A DNA stretch of 7,048 nucleotides from JBGSIZ01 sp041742255 (GTDB lineage Bacteria > Pseudomonadota > Alphaproteobacteria > Rhodobacterales > Rhodobacteraceae), in contig JBGSIZ010000173.1 in NCBI GenBank assembly GCA_041742255.1, forward strand, positions 1 to 7,048, written 5' to 3'. Positions 1 through 5,768 of the stretch are shown one piece after another. The position numbers and the translations under genes were made by a program. Each line of letters begins with the position of its first letter. Positions within the stretch are counted from its first letter, which is position 1. Below the pieces are notes generated by a model that ran no database searches, was not told the origin of the DNA, and saw only the letters and a list, made by a program, of their open reading frames with translations.

Positions 1-1680
1 GTCGCGCTCAAGGGCGCGCCAAAAGCCGAGGTCGACGCACTCATTCGCGCCGTGATCGCACGCGACCCCGCCGCCCTGCCCCGCGCGCAATCGCTGCACG
101 CCCGGTTCCCGGACGTCAGCATCGTTACCAACCTGTTGGCCAGCGCGCTGGCATTCACCGGGGCCGAAACCGAAGCGATCGCGCTCTTTCGGCACGCCAT
201 TGCCCAAGACCCGCTCAGCCCGCAAATCCGGCTCAATTTCGGACGGCATTTGCTGGAATTCGACATGCCACAATCCGCTGTCCGGCAGTTTGAACGGGCC
301 TGCGCGCTTTGGCCGGACAGTGGCGAGGCGCATTTTCTGCTGGCGACCGCCTACCGCGACGCCGATTTGGGGACCAAGGTTCTGGGCCCGGCCCAGCGGG
401 CCGTGGACCTGTTGCCCGCCAATCCATCGCTTTTCTGCCTGCTGGGCGACGCGCAGCTCGCAACGGACGACATAACATCGGCCGAAACCATCGCGCGGGA
501 TGTGACCACGGCCCATCCCGATCTGGCCGAAGGCTGGATGCTCAAGGGGCGGGTGGACAACATCCGGGGCCGCCGCACGCAGGCCGTCGAGGCATTTCGC
601 ACCGCCATCGAACTGATGCCTCACGCCCCCGCCGCCTACCGCGCCTTGTCGCGGGCGCACAAGTTCGAGGCCGGGGACCCGTTGTTGGCGCGGATGGAAG
701 CGATCTATTCGGACCCCGCAACCAGCGCCAACGGGCGTCTTCAACTTGGGTTTGCCCTCGCCAAGGCGATGGAGGAGACCGGGCAGCACGCGCGGGTTTT
801 TTCCTATCTGCGGCCCGCAAATGATGTGCTGGCGGCACAATTCCCGTTTGACAACGATGCGCACCGCAAACTGCTGGACGACATGAAACAACAGGCGGAG
901 CGGCTCGACCTGCCCGCAGTCGCGGCGGCATCACCTCACGATCTTGACCCGATCTTTGTGACGGGCATGCCGCGGTCCGGCACAACGCTGGTGGAACAAA
1001 TTCTCGCCAGCCACCCGATGGTCACGGGCGTGGGCGAGGCCGAATGGCAAGCCGAAGCGTTCATGCGCGGACGCCAGGGGCGACCCATCCAGAGCCTGTT
1101 CCCCGATGCGGCAGCGGTGCATGCGGCGGGCGGGCGATATGCCGCCTTGGCCGGGGCCGAAACCAACGGCGCAACCCGGATCGCGGACAAGGCGCTCTGG
1201 ACGTTCTTTTACCTTGGATTGGTTGCGGCGGCGCTGCCCCGCGCCCGCTTCCTCGTGCTGGACCGCGACCCCCGGGACACGTTGCTTTCGATGTATAAAA
1301 ACCAGTTCCGCAAGACGGCGCATGTCTACAACACGGATCTGCGGGCCTTAGCAGCGGTCTATGCGGGGTTTCAGGACATGATTGGCTTTTGGTCGGACAT
1401 GCTGCCGGGGCGGATTGTCCGGGTCCGATATGACCAACTGACCGCCGCGCCAGAAACCAACATCCGGGCGCTGTTGGATCACTGCGGCCTGCCCTTTGAT
1501 GCGGCCACCCTCACGCCGCACCAAACCGAACGGGACGTGCGGACATTGTCGATCACACAGGTGCGGCAACCGATTTATCAAAGCTCGGTCCGGGCCTGGG
1601 AACGCTACCGCGACGACCTCGCACCGCTCCTTGCAGCCCTTGACGAATTTGGGGTTGCGCCAGCCGCCGGGGGCAATTAA
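1..1680 (+). CDS. TPR-repeat sulfotransferase, 5'-partial
   Basis: The reading frame is open from the first base, so the gene begins upstream; 559 residues are visible (window numbering). A GTG at 52 is the first possible internal start, but the in-frame sequence before it is already protein-like. Residues 39-208 form five consecutive 34-residue TPR units. The C-terminal half is a PAPS-dependent sulfotransferase domain (Sulfotransfer_3 type). The 5'-phosphosulfate loop GMPRSGTTLVEQIL starts at residue 322, and the 3'-phosphate-binding segment LDRDPRDTLLSMY lies around residues 420-432. Proteins of this architecture transfer sulfate from PAPS to an acceptor; the TPRs probably bind a protein partner or substrate. 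The acceptor cannot be told from sequence. No signal peptide or membrane segment is visible in the part present. The gene ends 23 bases before a tRNA gene, so it is the last gene of its transcription unit or stands alone. The domain assignment is firm and the substrate unknown. Confidence 0.93.
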   Translation, partial: VALKGAPKAEVDALIRAVIARDPAALPRAQSLHARFPDVSIVTNLLASALAFTGAETEAIALFRHAIAQDPLSPQIRLNFGRHLLEFDMPQSAVRQFERACALWPDSGEAHFLLATAYRDADLGTKVLGPAQRAVDLLPANPSLFCLLGDAQLATDDITSAETIARDVTTAHPDLAEGWMLKGRVDNIRGRRTQAVEAFRTAIELMPHAPAAYRALSRAHKFEAGDPLLARMEAIYSDPATSANGRLQLGFALAKAMEETGQHARVFSYLRPANDVLAAQFPFDNDAHRKLLDDMKQQAERLDLPAVAAASPHDLDPIFVTGMPRSGTTLVEQILASHPMVTGVGEAEWQAEAFMRGRQGRPIQSLFPDAAAVHAAGGRYAALAGAETNGATRIADKALWTFFYLGLVAAALPRARFLVLDRDPRDTLLSMYKNQFRKTAHVYNTDLRALAAVYAGFQDMIGFWSDMLPGRIVRVRYDQLTAAPETNIRALLDHCGLPFDAATLTPHQTERDVRTLSITQVRQPIYQSSVRAWERYRDDLAPLLAALDEFGVAPAAGGN

Positions 1681-1703
1681 ACGCCACAACGCAGACCCGC
1701 CGC

Positions 1704-1793
1704 GGAGAGGTGGCAGAGTGGTCGAATGCGGCGGTCTCGAAAACCGTTGTGGGTGCGAGCCCACCCAGGGTTCGAATCCCTGTCTCTCCGCCA
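1704..1793 (+). tRNA. tRNA-Ser, anticodon CGA
   Basis: A complete 90-base class II tRNA. The acceptor arm GGAGAGG (1704-1710) pairs with TCTCTCC (1783-1789), with one G-T wobble. The anticodon stem GCGGT/ACCGT encloses the loop CTCGAAA, giving anticodon CGA at 1738-1740, which reads UCG serine codons. The long variable arm expected of tRNA-Ser is present as a GTGGG/CCCAC stem. The T arm is CAGGG-TTCGAAT-CCCTG (1766-1782). Discriminator G (1790) and an encoded CCA (1791-1793) follow. No obvious intrinsic terminator is seen downstream. Confidence 0.97.
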
Positions 1794-1940
1794 ATCACTC
1801 CCCGATCTTATTGAATAAAATGCGAGTTGTTCCAACATACCACACACGCAACCCCACAAAGAAAAAACAATAGCGAGCACATTTCGTTTGTTTGCATCGT
1901 GGGGTAGTTCCCCGTGTTTGAAGGGGTGCGTTGATATAAC
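1794..1940. other. Intergenic spacer, tRNA to IS debris
   Basis: No gene is seen. The stretch is visibly more AT-rich than the flanking genes. It has a short perfect palindrome TTATTGAATAA just after the tRNA and a GGGG-TAGTT-CCCC inverted repeat at 1901-1913. The latter could lie near the outer end of the adjacent IS remnant, but no matching opposite terminus is present to prove it. No integrase gene and no second copy of the tRNA 3' end were found. Confidence 0.5.
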
Positions 1941-2222
1941 TTACGTGGCCATTTTCAGTTTCTGGGCGGGTATCATGCCACCGACGCCCACGTTCGGGCG
2001 GTCTGTGTTGTAGGTCCATAGCCATTGCCTTGCGTTGTCTTGTGCGTCATCGATGGTCTCGTGATGAATTGGTCGAACCACTCATGCAACACCGTGCGGT
2101 TGTAACGCTCGATACAGGCATTCTGTCGGGGCTGGCCGGGTTGGATTTGCTGGAAGATGATGCCGTTTCTCGACACAAATCAGCAGCTTGGTACTGATGT
2201 ATTTCGGGCCGTTGTCCACCTT
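1941..2222 (-). pseudogene. IS3-family transposase OrfB, C-terminal remnant
   Basis: Reading the minus strand from 2219, the first frame gives VDNGPKYISTKLL, the region around the second catalytic aspartate of the rve/DDE integrase core. The frame shifts near 2166-2170 and continues as NGIIFQQIQPGQPRQN, then IERYNRTVLHEW with the catalytic glutamate. A second shift near 2061-2064, equivalent to loss of one base, leads to a third frame. That frame reads ETIDDAQDNARQWLWTYN, then GGMIPAQKLKMAT, and stops at 1941. All three pieces line up with one contiguous IS3-type OrfB. The N-terminal half, including the first aspartate, is missing beyond about 2222, where a plus-strand fragment of another element begins. 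Non-functional. Confidence 0.88.
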
Positions 2223-2224
2223 TA

Positions 2225-2329
2225 ACCGATGTCACCTACCTCAAGGCCATTTGCTGGGGCTGGTTTTACCAAGCCACTATCCTCGATGACTAATCGCGGT
2301 ATGTCATCGGCTGGAAGCTTTGCGGCACT
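2225..2329 (+). pseudogene. IS3-family OrfB catalytic-core fragment
   Basis: The plus-strand frame starting at 2225 reads TDVTYLKAICWGWFYQATIL, then DD, a TAA stop at 2291-2293, then SRYVIGWKLCGT. This matches the start of the integrase core of many IS3-family OrfB proteins, which typically read DFTYLKVIGWGWFY...LDDYSRYI.WKLCTTM; the aspartate of the leading TD is the first catalytic residue. The stop replaces the usual tyrosine of DDYSR and can be explained by one C-to-A change (TAC to TAA). The fragment ends abruptly after codon ACT (2327-2329), where an IS terminus begins. It keeps about 35 codons of a gene of roughly 280. Too short for ordinary ORF calling. Confidence 0.82.
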
Positions 2330-2330
2330 A

Positions 2331-2355
2331 TAAACTGCCCCGGATTTACTGGAGG
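2331..2355 (+). repeat. Putative left terminal inverted repeat of an IS
   Basis: TAAACTGCCCCGGATTTACT followed by GGAGG has the look of IS3-family left ends, which commonly read TGxACTGxCCC and then a CTGGAG-like block shortly before orfA. It begins exactly where homology of the preceding transposase fragment stops, and an OrfA start follows 27 bases after it. No right-end partner was found in the window, so this is a placement by resemblance. Confidence 0.45.
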
Positions 2356-2381
2356 GCAAACCTCGCGGAGAATTGCCCGTT

Positions 2382-2489
2382 ATGGAACAGTCATCAAAGA
2401 CGGAGACCGCGAAGCCGTATTCACATGAGTTCCGCGAACGCGCAGTGCGGCAGCTGATGGAACATCGCGATGATTATCAAAGCGAAGCT
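2382..2489 (+). pseudogene. IS3-family OrfA, N-terminal fragment
   Basis: ATG at 2382 is preceded by GGAG (2367-2370). The frame encodes MEQSSKTETAKPYSHEFRER followed by AVRQLMEHRDDYQSEA. This resembles the N-terminal helix-turn-helix of IS3-family OrfA proteins, whose typical wording is YSPEFRERAVRMVLEH...YPSEWAAI. Homology ends at about codon 36 (2489), where the reading frame of an OrfB C-terminus takes over in a different frame. Frame and subgroup suggest that this OrfA comes from a different element than the OrfB pieces on either side. The rest of its IS is gone. Confidence 0.7.
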
Positions 2490-2780
2490 GTGGCGCGCCG
2501 CAGCTTCCGCAGGCCGAGGATAAAATGGAACGAAGGCATCAGACCTTGAATAACCGCATCCTGCAGGAAAACGACTTCATAAAGGGCGAACTCGAAGCCG
2601 CCATTGCGGCCTTCTTCGACCACTATAACAACAATCTGAACCACGAGAGCATCGGCAACTTCACTCAGGCGCACGACTACCCAGGGCGCGGCGAAACCAG
2701 CTTGGCCCAAAGATGGAAGACGCATCAAAATCCAAACCATCCAAAGCAGCCGCCTGGACCATCAGCGTCAGGAGGCATAA
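2489..2780 (+). pseudogene. IS3-family OrfB, C-terminal remnant
   Basis: The frame entering at 2489 reads CGAPQLPQAEDKMERRHQTL and continues NNRILQENDFIKGELEAAIA, then FFDHYNNNLNHES. This is the C-terminal part of an IS3-family OrfB whose typical text is RGAPxHPQTQGKIERWHQTLKNRILLENY; the glutamate of MERRHQ is the catalytic one. Around 2714-2717 a one-base shift moves the tail into another frame, where it reads RRIKIQTIQSSRLDHQRQEA and stops at TAA 2778-2780. It is the same IS type and strand as the core fragment at 2225-2329, with about 55-60 codons between the two missing. An in-frame ATG at 2525 would give a short chance ORF, not a real gene. Confidence 0.85.
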
Positions 2781-3073
2781 CCTGACCCCGATCAGCCCGA
2801 TCGCTCCGCTCCAAAATAAGGCCGCCTTTTCCAAATCATTCCACGACAGACAATATGTCGCTCGGGCTGGCCTCCGCACCGGCCCCCACAATTATCCTGC
2901 TGCTGTCTGCAGCCTTTGCCACAGCGTTGGCGTGGCGGCTGGTCAAGGGGCGCAACGAGACGGCGTTGGCTTGATCGTTTCTGGGGGCTGGATCAAAATA
3001 TGGCATGATAACAGGCAGCAACTGGTTTGCCTTGACTGGCAAAGACTGCCGCCAGCCAAGTTGCTCATCGCGG
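2781..3073. other. Spacer between IS debris and operon end
   Basis: Apart from the 39-codon frame at 2855-2974, no coding sequence can be supported on either strand. An inverted repeat TTTGCC-TTGACT-GGCAAA lies about 40 bases beyond the kinase stop codon. It is not followed by a T-run on either strand, so it is not a convincing intrinsic terminator. The right end of the neighbouring IS element was not recognisable here. Confidence 0.5.
2855..2974 (+). pseudogene. Possible C-terminal remnant of a metal ABC permease
   Basis: A 39-codon plus-strand frame from ATG 2855 to TGA 2972-2974 encodes a hydrophobic segment, SAPAPTIILLLSAAFATALA, followed by a basic tail WRLVKGRNE. The pattern of a short APxPTI stretch leading into a final transmembrane helix with a basic C-terminus resembles the end of manganese/zinc/iron ABC permeases (SitC/SitD, ZnuB family). 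This is from memory of the family and not from an alignment. No good ribosome-binding site is seen. The in-frame sequence upstream back to a stop at 2783 does not look like the rest of such a permease. If real, it is the stump of a gene whose upstream part was lost when the IS elements arrived. It could also be a small membrane peptide gene or chance. Confidence 0.33.
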
Positions 3074-5257
3074 TCATCTCTCGGTTATCCGCTGCAGTTC
3101 GACCCTCGCGGCCGCAACACTTGAGTCGAGCGTCTGACACAGGCGATCGAACCCAACCGGTCCCGTGCCCGAGGCTGTCCGGAATGCCTGCGCTTCGATG
3201 CCAACTTGGCGCAATCCGAGCGTCATCGACGCGCCCTTCAGACTGTGCAGAATATGGTCGCAGTTGGGGTCCTGCGCCCGGTCCTGCGCCGGGGGATGCG
3301 ACCCATTGGTCATGGCCACAAGGGCATCGCGGTGTTGATCCAACTGGGTAAGCAAATCGAGGTAGATTTCCCCCCCGATGTCTTCCAATACCGACGTCAG
3401 TTGCTGAATGTCGAGGAGGTCACGCCCCTGTAGTGCGGTAGAAGGCCGTCCGTGTTCGGCAAGAATAGCCCCCACTTTGTCCCGCGTGACGGGCTTGGCA
3501 AAAAAGGCGGTCATGCCCGCGTCCATGCATTGTGTCCGATCTTCGTCAAATGCATTGGCGGTCAGTCCGACAATCGTCACGGTATGGCCCCGTCGGCGGA
3601 TTTCCCGGGTTGCGGCCAATCCGTCCAGAACAGGCATCCGCAGGTCCATCACGACAAGGTCGAACGTCTGGACGTCCAGTAGATCCACGGCATCCTGACC
3701 GTTGTTGGCAGTCTGAACCGTCGCGCCCAGCCGTTCAAACAGCGCCTTGGCCACTTCGCGGTTGATGGCGTTGTCCTCGACCAGCAGCACCTCTGCGTCG
3801 TATTTTTGGGTCAAGGGCGGTGGGATGACCGCGACCCCGGCGTCCTCGACCTTGGCGGGCGCAACAATGGTCACGGGCAGTTCGAACCAAAATGTGCTGC
3901 CTTGGTCAGGCAGGCTGTTGACCCCGATGGTGCCGCCCATCCCCGTCACAATCCGTTTGGAAATCGCCAGACCAAGTCCGGACCCGCCACTGTTTCGCGC
4001 GGCCAAAGTATCAATCTGACTGAAGTCCAGAAATAGTTTGTCGTGTTGGTCTGCCGGAATTCCGATCCCGGTATCGTGCACTTCGACGCGCAGGATGCTG
4101 TCGTGCCGCACGGTGCCGCGCACAGTGACCCCGCCTGCGCGCGTAAACTTGATCGCGTTTCCGATGAGATTGAGCATGACCTGCCGCAATCGCACATCAT
4201 CGGTGGTGACGATGAACGGGGGCATCTGGATCTCAAGAAAGAGGTGCGCATCAACGACCCGGTAGCGAAACACATCCGTCAGAACCGCACCCAATTCAGG
4301 CAAGGACACCGGCGCATTCAGATAGGTGACCCCGTTGGCATCCAGATTTGAAAAATCGAGGATGTCATTGATCACATCCAACAGCATATGACCGGACCGT
4401 CGGATCGTCAGGGACCGCCGCGCCTGTTCGGGGGTCAGTTCGCTGTCCATCAACAGATCGATCGACCCGATAATCCCATTCAGAGGCGTGCGAATTTCAT
4501 GGCTCACCGTTGCCAGAAAAAGCGACTTTGCCTTGTTCGCCGCCTTGGCGGCTTTCGCGCTTTGGGCATGTCGGATCGAAAGGTCGCGCAATTGCTGTTG
4601 GGTGACTGAAATGACCCGCAGTTGCAGGAACTGCAGCGCCATGATCACCATAAACACCAGCCCCGTTACCGCAACAATCCGCGCCAACATGCCGTAATCG
4701 TTTATCTTTCTTTTTCGATCCGCCGACCGTTCTGCGCCCAGCCGCTCGTTTGTCGCGACCACCAGCGCGTTGCTTTGACGTTGAATATCCCGGGCCGTCA
4801 CAAGGAGATAGGGGAGCGCTTGGACAAACGCATCGGGTGCGCCGACCAGACCATCAACCGTTGTGGCGAGGTTGAGAATGGTGGCTTGCAACTGTGTCGC
4901 GTGGTCCTGAAGGTCTTCGGAACCTGAGAATTTTTCCTCAAAAACCCCCGAATCCAGTAGGGTAATCCGGCTGTAGATCAGATCAAAACTGAGACTGACC
5001 GCGTCGAGCGCCGCCGGAGTTGGTTCGGCTTGTGCCCAAAGAATGGCCTCCACCAGCCGAGACGCTTCTCGGTGGTTTTGAAAGACCGCCCACATGGCGT
5101 CTTCGCGGATGCTTTCCTGAATGGCGTTCTGGCGGTCGCGCAGTCCCAAAAACAGGTATGTGGTCAACACGATCAGGACCACACCCACCACGATGAGGAT
5201 CGACGTGACCCGCCCGATCGCGCGGGTTGTCAACCAGCGGGCGGTTTTGCCCCACAT
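3074..5257 (-). CDS. Membrane hybrid histidine kinase (HisKA-HATPase-REC-HPt)
   Basis: 727 residues from ATG at 5257. This start sits one base after the stop of the upstream gene, with AGGA 5 bases ahead; the frame is open further upstream, but that part overlaps the preceding gene. Transmembrane helix 1 is at about residues 17-39, a periplasmic region at 40-188, and helix 2 at about 189-212. A short coiled linker leads to HisKA with phospho-acceptor H253 in SHEIRTPLNG. The HATPase domain has N-box N363/N367, DTGIGIP (395-401) and GGSGLGLAISK (424-434). A receiver domain follows, with E494/D495, phospho-acceptor D538, T566 and K588. The C-terminal HPt has H671 in HSLKGAS. All catalytic residues needed for a His-Asp-His relay are present. 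The layout is that of ArcB/BarA-type tripartite kinases, but no PAS domain is visible and the periplasmic region matches no sensor fold I recognise. The likely partner is the HD-GYP response regulator encoded first in the same operon. The signal sensed is unknown. Confidence 0.95.
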   Translation of the reverse strand: MWGKTARWLTTRAIGRVTSILIVVGVVLIVLTTYLFLGLRDRQNAIQESIREDAMWAVFQNHREASRLVEAILWAQAEPTPAALDAVSLSFDLIYSRITLLDSGVFEEKFSGSEDLQDHATQLQATILNLATTVDGLVGAPDAFVQALPYLLVTARDIQRQSNALVVATNERLGAERSADRKRKINDYGMLARIVAVTGLVFMVIMALQFLQLRVISVTQQQLRDLSIRHAQSAKAAKAANKAKSLFLATVSHEIRTPLNGIIGSIDLLMDSELTPEQARRSLTIRRSGHMLLDVINDILDFSNLDANGVTYLNAPVSLPELGAVLTDVFRYRVVDAHLFLEIQMPPFIVTTDDVRLRQVMLNLIGNAIKFTRAGGVTVRGTVRHDSILRVEVHDTGIGIPADQHDKLFLDFSQIDTLAARNSGGSGLGLAISKRIVTGMGGTIGVNSLPDQGSTFWFELPVTIVAPAKVEDAGVAVIPPPLTQKYDAEVLLVEDNAINREVAKALFERLGATVQTANNGQDAVDLLDVQTFDLVVMDLRMPVLDGLAATREIRRRGHTVTIVGLTANAFDEDRTQCMDAGMTAFFAKPVTRDKVGAILAEHGRPSTALQGRDLLDIQQLTSVLEDIGGEIYLDLLTQLDQHRDALVAMTNGSHPPAQDRAQDPNCDHILHSLKGASMTLGLRQVGIEAQAFRTASGTGPVGFDRLCQTLDSSVAAARVELQRITER

Positions 5258-5258
5258 C

Positions 5259-5768
5259 CTAGTCCTGCACGGTGATCCGCGTGATCTGCCAGACCGATCT
5301 GCCAAAGTAGACTTCGGTATAAAGGTCGACGTTTTCGTCAAACGGGTAGATCAGAAACAACGGCCCCTTGTCCCGGACGGACAAGGTGTTGCCATCCATC
5401 GCGGTTGCAAGGATCACATCAAAGTCGAGAAAATCCTGTGTCGGAACCAGCGCGAAATAGTCATTGAGCGCCGTTACCTGCAGGGTTCCGCCTTCGGCCC
5501 CGACTGCGTCGAGAATGGCCGCCCCCAATGGTCCCTGAAAATCATGGACACCTTCCAGCCACGGGGTTGCCGTGGTCGTGGTCCGTTGCGCCAAGGCGTC
5601 CAGCATGACCCGGTCAAATTCGGCCACCCCGTCGCCGTTTGTGTGGGTAATCTGGCCCGAAACCGTCAGGATGACGGGCCCTTGGGGCGCCGCCAACCCG
5701 TCTGCGCCAACCACAGACGCGGTCAGGGCGAGCGAAATTGCGAGGCTGCAGATTAAGTGCCGGATCAT
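5259..5768 (-). CDS. Exported sulfite-oxidase-fold-like protein (COG3915 type)
   Basis: 169 residues. ATG at 5768 overlaps the stop of the upstream HD-GYP gene (ATGA), and AAAGGA lies 7 bases before it. A signal peptide is clear: basic MIRH, hydrophobic core to about residue 20, probable cleavage between residues 22 and 27. The mature part resembles the small periplasmic 'oxidoreductase molybdopterin-binding'/COG3915 proteins: GPVILTVSGQITHTN near the start, FQGPLGAAILDAVGAEG at 78-93, TALNDYFALVP (99-109), DGNTLSVRDKGPLFLIYPFD (125-144), and a closing WQITRI. True sulfite-oxidase enzymes ligate molybdenum through a cysteine. Here the only cysteine is C7, inside the signal peptide, so catalysis of that kind is unlikely. 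It lies between an HD-GYP regulator and a membrane kinase with a periplasmic domain, which suggests a ligand-binding or accessory sensing role (inference). The family assignment is from remembered motifs and not from a search. Confidence 0.8.
   Translation of the reverse strand: MIRHLICSLAISLALTASVVGADGLAAPQGPVILTVSGQITHTNGDGVAEFDRVMLDALAQRTTTTATPWLEGVHDFQGPLGAAILDAVGAEGGTLQVTALNDYFALVPTQDFLDFDVILATAMDGNTLSVRDKGPLFLIYPFDENVDLYTEVYFGRSVWQITRITVQD

Larger units (their letters stand above)
1941..2780. mobile_element. Composite of degraded IS3-family fragments
   Basis: At least three IS3-family pieces lie back to back with no host gene between them: a minus-strand OrfB C-terminus (1941-2222), a plus-strand OrfB core (2225-2329), a left IS end with an OrfA start (about 2330-2489), and a plus-strand OrfB C-terminus (2489-2780). 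All carry frameshifts, stops or truncations, so the cluster is not autonomous. The minus-strand piece is of a different IS3 subgroup from the plus-strand OrfB pieces, judged by the wording around the catalytic glutamate (IERYNRTVLHEW versus MERRHQTLNNRIL). Exact element names cannot be given without an IS database. Confidence 0.85.

Noticed and set aside
1901..1913. GGGG-TAGTT-CCCC as a terminator or attachment core
   Set aside because: The stem is only 4 bp, with no T-run and no second copy in the window. It may just be part of an IS end.
2525..2785. 86-codon frame as a complete small gene
   Set aside because: Homology to OrfB continues upstream of its ATG and shifts frame before its end, so it is a piece of a broken transposase.
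3025..3052. TTTGCC-TTGACT-GGCAAA hairpin as the operon terminator
   Set aside because: The stem is 6 bp without a following T-run on the minus strand, so it does not meet the form of an intrinsic terminator.
2713..3351. 212-codon plus-strand open frame across the IS tail and kinase 3' end
   Set aside because: It starts inside the IS remnant, runs antisense into the HPt-coding end of the kinase, and its translation is low-complexity with no recognisable domain. It is a shadow of GC-rich coding sequence.
5258..5341. Longer N-terminus for the hybrid kinase (28 extra residues)
   Set aside because: It would overlap the preceding gene by over 80 bases and lacks a better ribosome-binding site. The ATG at 5257, one base after the stop codon, fits the operon layout and membrane topology.
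5121..5756. 211-codon plus-strand open frame opposite the kinase start and the exported protein
   Set aside because: It is antisense to two well-supported genes, with no ribosome-binding site or recognisable motif.
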